From assembly GCA_002416505.1 (NCBI GenBank), contig DIAM01000002.1, positions 1 through 64,000 of the forward strand: a DNA stretch of 64,000 bases, given 5' to 3'. This document shows positions 1 to 8,615 of the stretch, one piece after another. Source of the stretch: Gammaproteobacteria bacterium UBA5078. GTDB taxonomy: Bacteria > Pseudomonadota > Gammaproteobacteria > Pseudomonadales > Pseudohongiellaceae. Positions within the stretch are counted from its first letter, which is position 1, and each line of letters begins with the position of its first letter. Under the pieces are notes generated by a model that had not been told where the DNA came from, searched no databases, and saw only the letters and a program-made list of their open reading frames with translations. The position numbers and the translations under genes are program-made.

Positions 1-259
1 TCTAGTGTTCTAGGGCCTTACCATACCCCCTCCTAGGAAACGTTTTCACTGTGGTGACAATGAGTTACCGCCGTCTCCGTACTATAAAGTACTCGTCAAA
101 TTTAGGGTCGACATCAGAACCTAAGCTTTACTCCTTCGAGTTAAACATCACAATATATATCTGGATAAGTAGTACTTTTCCCTATGGACAGAGACGCTCT
201 GAAAAGAATTAATGCTGGGAGTTACACAGGGACTCTAACTGGTTACTGAATTGCCACGC

Positions 260-2602
260 ATGCGGTCAGCGGGAAGTCACTTGAATACAAAATCCACACC
301 ACTCCAGGCAGCGGATACTGCTAATCAAATTACTTCCACTGAATCGTGGCAGCCCTCCCCCTATTTCATTCGTTTCACGATTATTGTTGCACTGTTGGGT
401 TCTGGAATAGGCCTGATTCTCCTGCGACTACTTGTGCCTACACAAATTACACGAGCTGTAGGCCCCGCAATGCTTTTAGTGCTGAGCATTGTAGCTTGGT
501 ACTTGATCAGTCGAGGCAAGACACAGGCAACTCTGTATCTATTAGTCTATGGTGCCTGCATAGCCGTAATTGGTATTGCGATATTCACCGGAGGATTACA
601 AGCCCCCATCGTCGTAGCATACCCCTTATTGATCCTTGTATCGGGTTGGTTGCTCGGTCAGCGTGCGGCGTTTTTCGTATTCGCGCTAGCTGTGCTCGCG
701 ACGCTTTTCATGATCATCGGCAGCAGTCATGGCACTCTGCCCGCCTCGCAACATACTGCACCGACCCTGCAAGGCGCCGTGCAAATCATCATCTATACTA
801 TCTCTTCACTCCTAGTCACTTTATTGGTGCGCGGCTTTCAACGCAGGATCTCGACACTACAAGAACTCGGCCGAGACCTAGCAGTGCAAACTGATGATCT
901 GGAGGTTGGCCAAGCCGACTTGCAAAGAGCGCAGGCGGTAGCGAAAGTCGGAAGCTGGGTATTCGACATCCCCAAAGACTTGATTCGCATGTCAACCGAG
1001 ACCTGTCGGATATTCGGAGTTCCCGATGGCACAACTAGTACACACGATACTTACCTCTCACGCGTCTATGCAGAGGATCGAGAATGTGTGTACAACGCTT
1101 GGCAACAGGTCTTGAACGGAAAAAATTTTGATCACGAACATCGAATAAAAGTAGGCGACGGAGTGCGTTGGGTGCGCCAGAAAGCGGAAGTGCAATTCGA
1201 CGCCAACGGCAAGCCGATTCGAGCAGACGGCATTACGCAGGACATTAGCGAGCGCAAAGAGTCAGAAGACAAAATTTATAGCCTCGCCTTTTTTGACCAA
1301 CTCACCAAGTTGCCTAACCGCACTCTATTGCTGGACCGTCTTAATCAAGTGATGGCCACCAGCGAAAGAAGTGGTATCTACAGCGCTTTGCTCTTTCTCG
1401 ATCTAGACCATTTTAAAACGCTTAATGACACGCGGGGGCATGATATCGGTGACATGCTATTGAAGCAGGTAGCTAAGCGCATTTCCCACTGCTTGCGCGA
1501 ATGGGATACGGTAGCCCGCTTTGGTGGGGATGAATTTGTAATCTTACTATGCAACCTCAATCTAGACCGCACTGCCGCGGGAACTGCCACTGAGTTTGTA
1601 GCCGACAAAATATTAAAATCACTCAGGCCTAGTTACCAGTTGAGCGGCGCCGAACATCACAATACCGCGAGTATCGGCGCTACGCTCTTCAAAGGTAAGG
1701 CCATCCCTATGGAAGATCTATTGAAGCAGGCTGACCTGAGCATGTACAAGGCCAAGGCAGCAGGACGCAATAGGTGCTGCTTCTTCGACCCAGTCTTGGA
1801 AACGGCAATGAACGAACGTGCTGCTATGGAGCGTGACTTACGCGACGCTTTGACCAACAATGAGTTCGAGCTGTATTACCAGCTTCAGGTCGCAGACAAG
1901 GGCAAAATAACGGGTGCCGAAGTGCTCTTACGCTGGCATCAACCTCAACACGGTTTGGTCTCGCCCGCCGATTTTATTCCTTTAGCTGAAGAAACCGGGT
2001 TGATCATTCCATTGGGTAAATGGGTTCTCCACACGGCATGCACGCAATTGGAGATATGGGCCAGCAATCCTACGATGGAGTCGATTTCACTGTCGGTCAA
2101 TGTCAGCGTCCAGCAGTTCAACCAGCACGATTTTGTAGAGATGGTATTGGGCGTAGTGGAGAACACGGGTGCTCGAGCGGATCGCCTGAAATTGGAACTA
2201 ACGGAAAATCTGTTTGTAGACAACGTGCAGAACATTATTGAGAAAATGATTGCACTCAAGGAGGCTGGGGTCGGCTTTTCCCTGGATGACTTCGGCACTG
2301 GGTACTCTTCTCTGACCTATCTCAAGCAATTGCCGTTCGATCAATTGAAAATTGATCAATCATTTATTCGTGACATCCTTGTCGATGCGAATGATGCCGC
2401 AATCGCGAAAACCATCGTGGCGCTCGCCCATAGTTTCCAATTAGGAGTCATCGCTGAGGGAGTAGAAACCAAGGCACAACAGGACGCTCTGGCCGAATTA
2501 GGTTGCCACGCTTACCAAGGCTACTTCTACGGCCGCCCGATACCACTGGCGGCTTTTGAGCAGTTGATATCCCTGTCGTATAGCGATCTTAGCAATAGAT
2601 AA
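260..2602 (+). CDS. Membrane-anchored PAS-GGDEF-EAL c-di-GMP protein
   Basis: Probable bifunctional c-di-GMP synthase/phosphodiesterase of the inner membrane. About six hydrophobic segments fill the first ~190 residues, followed by a PAS-like sensor region (near AKVGSWVFDIPKD), a GGDEF domain and a C-terminal EAL domain. The synthase site is intact (RFGGDEF), and RxxD (REWD) five residues before it is a canonical inhibitory I-site. The EAL signature reads EVLLRW (EVL, catalytic Glu kept), and DDFGTGYSSL and KIDQSFI are present, so both activities are plausible. An in-frame TTG lies at 251; the ATG at 260 is chosen because neither has a clear ribosome site. It stands alone. The A+T-rich 250 bases upstream hold no gene I can see. 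What the membrane part senses cannot be read. Confidence 0.9.
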   Translation: MRSAGSHLNTKSTPLQAADTANQITSTESWQPSPYFIRFTIIVALLGSGIGLILLRLLVPTQITRAVGPAMLLVLSIVAWYLISRGKTQATLYLLVYGACIAVIGIAIFTGGLQAPIVVAYPLLILVSGWLLGQRAAFFVFALAVLATLFMIIGSSHGTLPASQHTAPTLQGAVQIIIYTISSLLVTLLVRGFQRRISTLQELGRDLAVQTDDLEVGQADLQRAQAVAKVGSWVFDIPKDLIRMSTETCRIFGVPDGTTSTHDTYLSRVYAEDRECVYNAWQQVLNGKNFDHEHRIKVGDGVRWVRQKAEVQFDANGKPIRADGITQDISERKESEDKIYSLAFFDQLTKLPNRTLLLDRLNQVMATSERSGIYSALLFLDLDHFKTLNDTRGHDIGDMLLKQVAKRISHCLREWDTVARFGGDEFVILLCNLNLDRTAAGTATEFVADKILKSLRPSYQLSGAEHHNTASIGATLFKGKAIPMEDLLKQADLSMYKAKAAGRNRCCFFDPVLETAMNERAAMERDLRDALTNNEFELYYQLQVADKGKITGAEVLLRWHQPQHGLVSPADFIPLAEETGLIIPLGKWVLHTACTQLEIWASNPTMESISLSVNVSVQQFNQHDFVEMVLGVVENTGARADRLKLELTENLFVDNVQNIIEKMIALKEAGVGFSLDDFGTGYSSLTYLKQLPFDQLKIDQSFIRDILVDANDAAIAKTIVALAHSFQLGVIAEGVETKAQQDALAELGCHAYQGYFYGRPIPLAAFEQLISLSYSDLSNR

Positions 2603-2940
2603 AGATACGAGGGCAAAAGCCGGGCCTTTCAGGCTTATTTTGCAATAGAGTTTAACGTTGACAGGGCAATACCGCGACAGCGGGATTGGCTTGTATAGGC
2701 CTATTGACTATTAATCACTTGGTTCTTGGCTCGAGCCCACCCCAGGCAAGCAAATTCAAGTATTGCAAACTCCGTGCCCCCTTCCCGCGTTCGTTAATCT
2801 TGCATTCATATGCATCCAAGTACACTCGAGTTGCCTGTAGAATAAGCGCCTATCGGCTTATTTAAGGGCCCTTATCCCGGCGCTCACAATCGGGTATAGT
2901 GTCGCCAACATTCACCAAGCTCCAAAGGAGATCGAACCCC
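2603..2940. other. Intergenic region, no gene seen
   Basis: 338 bases between the GGDEF-EAL gene and the cyclophilin gene. I see no coding sequence or RNA gene. Just after the first stop there is a weak hairpin (AAGCC...GGCTT followed by ATTTTG, about 2616-2642) that may end its transcript. The right end carries the probable promoter of the cyclophilin gene, listed separately. Confidence 0.5.
2872..2900 (+). promoter_or_regulatory. Possible sigma-70 promoter of the cyclophilin gene
   Basis: A -10-like TATAGT at 2895-2900 lies 17 bases after TTATCC, a poor -35. It would give a leader of about 35 bases before the ATG at 2941. This is suggested by sequence only. Confidence 0.35.
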
Positions 2941-3504
2941 ATGCGCACCTTGTTATTAGCCCTAGTTTTCAGCTTAAGCGGCCTTGTTTCCGCGGCCGAG
3001 AATGAGAATCCTATCGTCGTGATGGAAACCAATAAAGGTACCGTCAAAATCCAATTGTGGGCAGACAAGGCCCCAATCACGGTCGCCAATTTCCTAAGCT
3101 ATATCGATTCAAACTATTACGATGGCTTGATATTTCATCGCGTCATCCCAGGCTTTATGGCTCAAGGCGGCGGCTTCTCACCAGATATGGTGCAAAAGAC
3201 TACGGCCGATGCAATCAAGAACGAGGCTACAGCCGAGCTAAGAAATGATCGCGGCACACTGGCCATGGCGCGCACACAAGTGGTGGATAGCGCGACTAGT
3301 CAGTTCTTCATCAACCTTGTCAACAATGATTTCCTGAACCACACCGATGAGTCGGCGCGCGGCTTCGGCTATGCGGCATTCGGTGAGGTAATCGAGGGAA
3401 TGGATGTAGTGGACATGATCGCTGAGGTTGAGACCGGTAACAGCGGCGCGTATCAAGACGTGCCAAAAGAGCCTGTTATCATTACGTCTATGTCACGCGA
3501 GTAA
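2941..3504 (+). CDS. Periplasmic cyclophilin-type peptidyl-prolyl isomerase
   Basis: Cyclophilin (PpiA-like) that isomerises prolyl peptide bonds during folding of exported proteins. The 187-residue product starts with a signal peptide (MRTLLLALVFSLSGLVSA, cleavage near AAE). The fold motifs FHRVIPGFMAQGG and SQFFINLVNND contain the active-site Arg, Phe and Gln region. The ATG at 2941 is chosen over an upstream ATG at 2899 because AAAGGAG sits 10 bases before it and the signal peptide then lies at the N-terminus. It is a single-gene unit ending in a hairpin shared with the convergent wbpM-like gene. A second secreted cyclophilin lies at 27066-27668. Confidence 0.92.
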   Translation: MRTLLLALVFSLSGLVSAAENENPIVVMETNKGTVKIQLWADKAPITVANFLSYIDSNYYDGLIFHRVIPGFMAQGGGFSPDMVQKTTADAIKNEATAELRNDRGTLAMARTQVVDSATSQFFINLVNNDFLNHTDESARGFGYAAFGEVIEGMDVVDMIAEVETGNSGAYQDVPKEPVIITSMSRE

Positions 3505-3518
3505 TTGCACGAAAGCAT

Positions 3519-3541
3519 GCGGTGCCAGCCTCTGGCATCGC
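3519..3541. terminator. Bidirectional terminator hairpin
   Basis: Ten-base arms (GCGGTGCCAG / CTGGCATCGC, one G-T pair) around a three-base loop lie between the convergent cyclophilin and wbpM-like genes. ATTATTTG follows on the plus strand. It is positioned to end both transcripts. Confidence 0.6.
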
Positions 3542-3542
3542 A

Positions 3543-5513
3543 TTATTTGTAAAGAGTGGTCACCTTAGTATCGACCCCCTTCTCTGCCCCCACTTCCGCA
3601 GCCTTAGCCTCTACGACGGGGAGTTCCCAAAGCGGATCGGTTGCCAACTCCTTCGGCTCGAAACCATCTACCGCGCTCATTAGAACCTCGCGAATCTGAT
3701 GCAGGTCTAGTCTCTTACAGGCTACTTGCAGACGCCCTAACAACACCTCTAGCTCCGCCCAAGACAAGGCCTCTTCTTCCGCACGCATGATCTTCGGGTG
3801 TTCGGTGCCGGTCACAGACTCGCCAATGAGAAGCTCCTCGAACAGTTTCTCACCGGGGCGCAGGCCCGTGTATTCGATGGCGATATCGCCCTTATAGGAA
3901 TTCTCGTCTTTCACGTCATAGCCCATGAGATGGACCATCTTCTTGGCCAGGTCCACGATGCGAATCGGGTCATGCATATCGAGTACGAATACATCGCCAC
4001 CGGTGGCCATGGAGCCGGCCTGAATCACCAGCTGAGCCGCCTCTTGAACCGTCATGAAATAACGGGTCACCTCGGGATGGGTAACCGTCACCGGCCCGCC
4101 GAGGCTAATCTGACGCCTAAACAAAGGCACTACCGAGCCAGAGGAGCCCAGCACGTTCCCGAAGCGCACCATGCTGAACTGCGTCGAACTCTTGTTATAG
4201 GCCATGGCCTGCAGGAGCTGTTCGGCAAAGCGTTTGGTGGCCCCCATAAAATTCGTAGGGCGCACCGCCTTGTCTGTCGAGATCAGGACGAAGTGGGTAA
4301 CGCCGGACTTCTCTGCGGCCTGCGCGGAGATCAAGGTGCCAAAGATATTATTTTGTACGCCTTCGATGATATTACTCTCGACCATCGGTACCTGTTTGTA
4401 CGCGGCCACATGAAAGACGGTCTGCACTCCGAAGCGTTTCATCGTGTGTTCCATCAACTGCGGATTACACACATTGCCTAGAAGCGCGAATAGTTCTATC
4501 CGTTCGCCATCCTCCATGATCGTCTTGTTCTCGAGCAACTCGTTCTCAACGGTATAAAGGCCATACTCGAAGCTATCGAGGAGGATTAGGCGCGAGGGTT
4601 TAAGCAGCAGAATCTGTCGGCAGAGTTCGGAACCGATAGAGCCGGCAGCCCCCGTGACCATGACCGAACAGCCGGTAATACACGCGCCGAGTAATTTCGG
4701 ATTGGGCGGCACGATGTCCCGCCCCAGAAGGTCTTCGATATCGATATCGCGCACTTCGTCGACACCCACCTTACCCGAGACCATGTCGAACAGGTCCGGC
4801 ACCGTCTTCACATGGACGGGCAGATGCTCCAACCTATTCAGGATCTCCTTGCGCTCGCCATGGGTGGCCGAGGGAATTGCCAGTAGGATTTGGCGTACCG
4901 AGAAGTTTTCGATGAGGTCGAAGAGCGCACCGGGGCTATAGACTCGAATGCCATGCACGGTGCTGCCGATCAGGCTGCGGCTATCGTCCACGAAGGCCAC
5001 GGGCAGGTATTGATCGCCGTTTTGCAGCGCGGCGACTAACTGCATGCCCGAGCTACCGGCCCCATAAATAATCACCGGCTCTTTGGGCCGGAAATTCTGA
5101 ATGAGGTTGAGCAATGCGACTTTCGCGACGAAGCGGCTACCCCCGATGAAGAGCAGCGCGATCATCCAAAATATTGGGAACACCGCGTTGTCGTAGCTCG
5201 CGGCGGGCACAATGAAGTAAGTGGTGAGGGCCAATAAGCCGGTAGATATGGTGACCCCTTGCAGCACGATGAAGCCGGACTGCAGCCCCATATACAGCAG
5301 GATGGCGCGATACAGGCCAATGCGAAAGAAGACCAGTACGCTGGCGATATTGGCGATGACATAATAGGCGATCACGCCGTCGTTAACGCTGAAAAATTGC
5401 GAGCCTAACAGGGCGAAGGACAACCACAAGGCAAGCCCGAGCATGACACTGTCTGCCAGCATCATGAGCAGTTGCTTAACAGTTCGCGAAAGCGGAACCG
5501 TATACAAATTCAT
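3543..5513 (-). CDS. wbpM: WbpM/CapD-type nucleotide-sugar 4,6-dehydratase
   Basis: Inner-membrane UDP-GlcNAc 4,6-dehydratase family enzyme making precursors of deoxy-amino sugars for surface polysaccharide. Four hydrophobic segments occupy about residues 10-120. A first nucleotide-binding region follows (VIIYGAGSSGMQL), then the catalytic short-chain dehydrogenase domain with VTGAAGSIGSELCRQIL and STDKAVRPTNFMGATK. In that motif Met replaces the usual Tyr, the SMK arrangement typical of WbpM. Length (656 aa) is normal for the family. The ATG at 5513 has TGAGG upstream; an ATG at 5525 does not. It sits 57 bases after the transferase at 5571-6587, probably in the same transcript. The exact sugar product is not shown by the sequence. 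Confidence 0.9.
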   Translation of the reverse strand: MNLYTVPLSRTVKQLLMMLADSVMLGLALWLSFALLGSQFFSVNDGVIAYYVIANIASVLVFFRIGLYRAILLYMGLQSGFIVLQGVTISTGLLALTTYFIVPAASYDNAVFPIFWMIALLFIGGSRFVAKVALLNLIQNFRPKEPVIIYGAGSSGMQLVAALQNGDQYLPVAFVDDSRSLIGSTVHGIRVYSPGALFDLIENFSVRQILLAIPSATHGERKEILNRLEHLPVHVKTVPDLFDMVSGKVGVDEVRDIDIEDLLGRDIVPPNPKLLGACITGCSVMVTGAAGSIGSELCRQILLLKPSRLILLDSFEYGLYTVENELLENKTIMEDGERIELFALLGNVCNPQLMEHTMKRFGVQTVFHVAAYKQVPMVESNIIEGVQNNIFGTLISAQAAEKSGVTHFVLISTDKAVRPTNFMGATKRFAEQLLQAMAYNKSSTQFSMVRFGNVLGSSGSVVPLFRRQISLGGPVTVTHPEVTRYFMTVQEAAQLVIQAGSMATGGDVFVLDMHDPIRIVDLAKKMVHLMGYDVKDENSYKGDIAIEYTGLRPGEKLFEELLIGESVTGTEHPKIMRAEEEALSWAELEVLLGRLQVACKRLDLHQIREVLMSAVDGFEPKELATDPLWELPVVEAKAAEVGAEKGVDTKVTTLYK

Positions 5514-5570
5514 AGAGGACCTCATCAGTGGGGACGCAATGCCAGACTCTGGGCATTGTCGCGGAACGGG

Positions 5571-6587
5571 CTATACCCCCCTCGATTCCTTACCTGCGTT
5601 GCAATAAATTGCCAATACCAACAAGGGTATAACGCCAAGGATGGTGAAATATACCCCATATTCAGGGTGTATTCCTGCGAAAATCGCCAATGGCAGCAGG
5701 TAGATGATATTAATTAATAACACAGCGACTGTGACAGTCTTATGACCATTGCTGCCATTGGCCATATGTTGATAAGCGTGCTCGCGATGGGCAAAGGCCC
5801 AAGGCTGGCCTCGTAGCACTCGGCGCGCGAGCGTTAGCGTAGCGTCGACCACGAACACGGCTAGCAGAATAAACCAGCTCCAAAGACTCATAGAATCATG
5901 GTAATGACTGACTAAGGCGATCAGGCCGAGGCTCATGCCCGCGAAGCCACTGCCGACATCGCCCATAAATATTCGAGCTCGAGGCCAATTCCAGACCGTA
6001 AAGCCAACGCTACCTGCGAATAGACAAAGACACAGCAGGGCCAGCGCCGCGTCACCCGCGCGCGCCAGCATAAAGCCTGCGGCAAGGCTGACGAAGGCTG
6101 TCTGGGCGCCCGCAAGGCCGTCGATGCCATCCATAAAATTATAGAGATTGGTCAGCCATATCATGCACAGCGGCGTCAGTATGAAGGTCAGGAGTGCGCT
6201 GCCCAACAGCACAGGGCCCATACTCACCGCGGGCACGGGCCCGAGGCACAGCAGTGCGACGACGACTCCACCGGCCTGCACGGCCAAACGCAGCCGATGA
6301 TGCAGGTCTCGGCGGTCGTCGATGTAGCCGGCCACGGCCACCGGCAGGCTGGCACATAGCGCTACGAACTCCAGCGTTGCGAGTCGCTGCTGCCAGAGCA
6401 GCATCACGAGGCCGAGCGCATAGGCAAGGACGATGGCGATGCCACCGCCAACGGGAGTGGCCACGGTATGGGAGCTGCGCTGATTTGGTAGTGCCAGCAT
6501 CGCAGTACGCTGCGCAAGCTCGATAGCGCCGGCGGTGACAAGCACACACATTAGGTACAGAGGAATAATGAGAAACGCGTCGATCAT
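5571..6587 (-). CDS. wbpL: Undecaprenyl-phosphate sugar-1-phosphate transferase (WbpL/WecA family)
   Basis: Glycosyltransferase family 4 enzyme that moves a sugar-1-phosphate from a UDP donor to undecaprenyl phosphate, the first step of O-antigen or similar glycan synthesis. The product is 338 residues and strongly hydrophobic, with about ten membrane segments. It shows the family Asp signatures (DDRRDLHHR, NLYNFMDGIDGLAG, FMGDVGSGFAG) and HREHAYQH near the C-terminus. AGGG lies seven bases before the ATG. Its pairing with the wbpM-like gene mirrors Pseudomonas O-antigen loci. WecA is a possible alternative name, but the neighbour favours WbpL. Confidence 0.88.
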   Translation of the reverse strand: MIDAFLIIPLYLMCVLVTAGAIELAQRTAMLALPNQRSSHTVATPVGGGIAIVLAYALGLVMLLWQQRLATLEFVALCASLPVAVAGYIDDRRDLHHRLRLAVQAGGVVVALLCLGPVPAVSMGPVLLGSALLTFILTPLCMIWLTNLYNFMDGIDGLAGAQTAFVSLAAGFMLARAGDAALALLCLCLFAGSVGFTVWNWPRARIFMGDVGSGFAGMSLGLIALVSHYHDSMSLWSWFILLAVFVVDATLTLARRVLRGQPWAFAHREHAYQHMANGSNGHKTVTVAVLLINIIYLLPLAIFAGIHPEYGVYFTILGVIPLLVLAIYCNAGKESRGV

Positions 6588-6611
6588 AGTCAGCCCTGTG
6601 CGCGGGGGTGC

Positions 6612-6641
6612 AAAAAATAGGGCGCACTTAGGCGCCCTATT
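6612..6641 (-). terminator. Rho-independent terminator after comEA-like gene
   Basis: A perfect 10-base stem (AATAGGGCGC / GCGCCCTATT) with a six-base loop is followed on the minus strand by a run of T. It lies directly after the ComEA-like gene and before the transferase, so it separates the two transcripts. Confidence 0.85.
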
Positions 6642-6660
6642 CTACATCAAGCACTGCCCT

Positions 6661-6978
6661 TTATTCTTTCCTGACGATCAGAATCTTGTCGCGGTTGGCT
6701 GCAATCGTCGCTGGCCCGATGCCACGCACCTCCTGTAGGTCTTCGAGGCTCTTGAATTCACCAAAGCGTTCGCGGTGCGCCACGATCTCGCGCGCCTTCG
6801 ACAGGCCTACGCCATCTAGTGCCAGTGCTAGGGTATCGGCATCGGCGCTATTGATATCGACCTGAGATTTCGCTGCAACCATCTCAGCGAGCTGTTCGTC
6901 CTCTACCGTTTGTGCGGCAAGCAAGACGTTGGGGAGTAGAGACAAGAGTAAAGCGACACCGCAGAAAATCCTTTTCAT
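6661..6978 (-). CDS. ComEA-family helix-hairpin-helix protein
   Basis: Small secreted DNA-binding protein of the ComEA type (105 aa). A signal peptide (MKRIFCGVALLLSLLPNVLLA) is followed by a region with two helix-hairpin-helix elements (VDINSADADTLALALDGVG, LQEVRGIGPATIAANRDKI). Proteins like this bind double-stranded DNA in the periplasm during natural transformation, though in Pseudomonas relatives the equivalent gene beside wbpM has no firmly assigned role. AAGGA precedes the ATG. It has its own terminator and probably its own transcript. No other competence gene is in the window. Confidence 0.85.
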   Translation of the reverse strand: MKRIFCGVALLLSLLPNVLLAAQTVEDEQLAEMVAAKSQVDINSADADTLALALDGVGLSKAREIVAHRERFGEFKSLEDLQEVRGIGPATIAANRDKILIVRKE

Positions 6979-7017
6979 AGTGGTTTCCTTCTATTTTCCA
7001 GTCCATGGAGTTAAGGG

Positions 7018-7043
7018 TAAGTGCAGCACAATCGCTGCACTTA
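7018..7043 (-). terminator. Hairpin after pyrF
   Basis: A perfect 10-base inverted repeat (TAAGTGCAGC / GCTGCACTTA, six-base loop) begins a few bases past the pyrF stop. The minus strand continues with CCCTTAACTCC and has no T run, so this is a terminator or 3' end stabiliser rather than a textbook rho-independent site. Confidence 0.5.
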
Positions 7044-7048
7044 TGAAT

Positions 7049-7777
7049 CTAGCAAAGATTGCCAATTTTGCCATCGAGTTGGCGCAAGATTACGTTGAGT
7101 TTCTCGCGAGGATTCGCAGCCTGGGTAATGGGACGGCCGATAACCAGATAGTGACTGCCTGCGGCAATGGCATCCACGGGCGTCACGATGCGTTTCTGAT
7201 CGTTAGCGGCATCACCGGCTGGGCGAATACCCGGTGTCACTAGCACGAAGTCCTTGCCCAGTTGTGCGGCGAGGCTGGAGGTCTCCGCCGCCGAGCACAC
7301 CACGCCGTCCATCCCGCAGTCCCGCGACAAGTGTGCAAGCCTTAGCACCTGTTCCTCGGCGGTGCCGCTCACACCGACCTCAAGCAGGTCGGCTTGAGCC
7401 ATGCTGGTGAGAACCGTTACGGCGATCAGCAGAGGCTTATGGGCACTGGCATCAACCGCCTCACGGGCAGCCATCATCATGGCGCGACCACCGCTGGCAT
7501 GCACATTGACCATCCACACCCCTAGCTGCGCAGCCGCCGCCACAGCCTTAGCGACCGTGTTCGGAATATCGTGGTACTTGAGGTCTAGGAAGACATCGAA
7601 GCCTTGTGAGATCAGCTCCTCGACAAAACTCGGGCCGCAGCGCGTGAACAACTCTTTGCCGACCTTCACGCGGCACAGCGTAGGGTCCAACTGGGCCACT
7701 AACTCGCGAGCTTGCTGCGCATCCGAAAAATCCAAGACCACCACGATTCGCTTAGTATCAAAGGCTCTATCTGTCAT
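7049..7777 (-). CDS. pyrF: Orotidine 5'-phosphate decarboxylase
   Basis: Converts OMP to UMP, the last step of de novo pyrimidine synthesis, in the cytoplasm. The 242-residue product has the beta-barrel signatures VVLDFSD, KVGKELF and the catalytic FLDLKYHDIPNTV, with VTPGIRP and VIGRPIT near the phosphate site. Length is normal. It follows the LapA-like gene by 28 bases on the same strand, so the two may be cotranscribed downstream of the ihfB terminator. No pyr attenuator is visible. Confidence 0.96.
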   Translation of the reverse strand: MTDRAFDTKRIVVVLDFSDAQQARELVAQLDPTLCRVKVGKELFTRCGPSFVEELISQGFDVFLDLKYHDIPNTVAKAVAAAAQLGVWMVNVHASGGRAMMMAAREAVDASAHKPLLIAVTVLTSMAQADLLEVGVSGTAEEQVLRLAHLSRDCGMDGVVCSAAETSSLAAQLGKDFVLVTPGIRPAGDAANDQKRIVTPVDAIAAGSHYLVIGRPITQAANPREKLNVILRQLDGKIGNLC

Positions 7778-7805
7778 CGTTACTGCTCCCTATGCGAGGC
7801 GGGTC

Positions 7806-8120
7806 CTAGCCCACCACTGAAGTGTCTTGTTGTGTTTTATAGCTCGCCAATTCTTGTTCCGCGCGAGTCAATTGCGTGCGCAGGCGACGTATCTCCAGAC
7901 GCAAACGCAGGCTCCTTACCAAACCAACCCCGAGGAGCACTCCGCACACTCCGCCAAGGGCGAACGCGGCGATGACCCAGACCGCCAAGGGCTGCGGGTC
8001 GAGCGTGGCAAAACCGAAGGATAGCGCAATGGGCTCTGGGTTGGCGTAGGAGAATACTATGCTGGCGACGAACACGAAGAACATGAAACACCAGGCGATG
8101 ATACGCATGAGTTTAGTCAT
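7806..8120 (-). CDS. lapA: LapA-domain (DUF1049) inner-membrane protein
   Basis: Small bitopic or hairpin membrane protein (104 aa) with two hydrophobic segments (about residues 5-25 and 45-70) and a C-terminal coiled-coil-like tail rich in Arg, Leu and Glu. In enterobacteria LapA pairs with LapB, which controls LpxC and LPS synthesis. Here there is no lapB beside it, and the position after ihfB is the usual one in Pseudomonas-like genomes. AAGGAG lies ten bases before the ATG. Function in this organism is inferred from family only. Confidence 0.82.
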   Translation of the reverse strand: MTKLMRIIAWCFMFFVFVASIVFSYANPEPIALSFGFATLDPQPLAVWVIAAFALGGVCGVLLGVGLVRSLRLRLEIRRLRTQLTRAEQELASYKTQQDTSVVG

Positions 8121-8181
8121 ATGGCCGATCTCCTTATGGAGAGTTTGATGGAGCGTTGATCAATTATACGCAGACCGGGCG

Positions 8182-8222
8182 AAAAAAAACGGCGAGACCC
8201 TTGCGGGTTCGCCGTTTTTTTT
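8182..8222 (-). terminator. Strong rho-independent terminator of ihfB
   Basis: A GC-rich stem (CGGCGA-ACCC arms, one bulged base) with loop TTGC is flanked by eight A on the left and eight T on the right, so it could act in both directions. Its place, 31 bases past the ihfB stop, marks the end of the rpsA-ihfB transcript. Confidence 0.9.
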
Positions 8223-8252
8223 CCAGTCTAACATTTAGGCTTTACCCAATGT

Positions 8253-8552
8253 TTAGCTCGGATATGTTTCCAGACTGAGGTTGACGCGATCACGCAGCTC
8301 CTTACCGGGCTTGAAATGAGGAACGTACTTGCCACTGAGCGCCACCGGGGTGCCAGTCTTTGGATTACGTCCAACGCGAGGGATTCGGTAGTGAAGTGAG
8401 AAACTACCGAAGCCTCGTATTTCAATACGGCCACCTTCAGACAAAACCTGAGACATATATTCAATAATTGCTTTTACTGACAACTCAACATCTTTCGATG
8501 ATAACTGACTTTGCTTTCCTGCAATTCGATCAATAAGTTCAGACTTGGTCAT
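8253..8552 (-). CDS. ihfB: Integration host factor beta subunit
   Basis: Sequence-specific DNA-bending protein that forms a heterodimer with IhfA. The 99-residue product matches HU/IHF throughout: MTKSELIDRIA at the start, the GRIEIRGFGSFSLHYR core and the DNA-intercalating arm GRNPKTGTPV. IHF helps sigma-54 promoters by bringing enhancer-bound activators to RNA polymerase, so it is relevant to the flagellar promoters in this window. CAGGA precedes the ATG. It lies 63 bases after rpsA, the standard rpsA-ihfB pairing. Confidence 0.97.
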   Translation of the reverse strand: MTKSELIDRIAGKQSQLSSKDVELSVKAIIEYMSQVLSEGGRIEIRGFGSFSLHYRIPRVGRNPKTGTPVALSGKYVPHFKPGKELRDRVNLSLETYPS

Positions 8553-8615
8553 GGCCTATTTCCTGTAAATTACGCTGCGATCTATGACAACACTGCAACC
8601 CGATACGAGCGGAGA

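Noticed and set aside
3798..4481. Long open frame on the plus strand opposite the wbpM-like gene
   Set aside because: Antisense shadow of a clear conserved gene, His/Arg-rich with no motif. The same applies to long frames opposite rpsA, ccmF, the acyl-CoA ligase and flhB.
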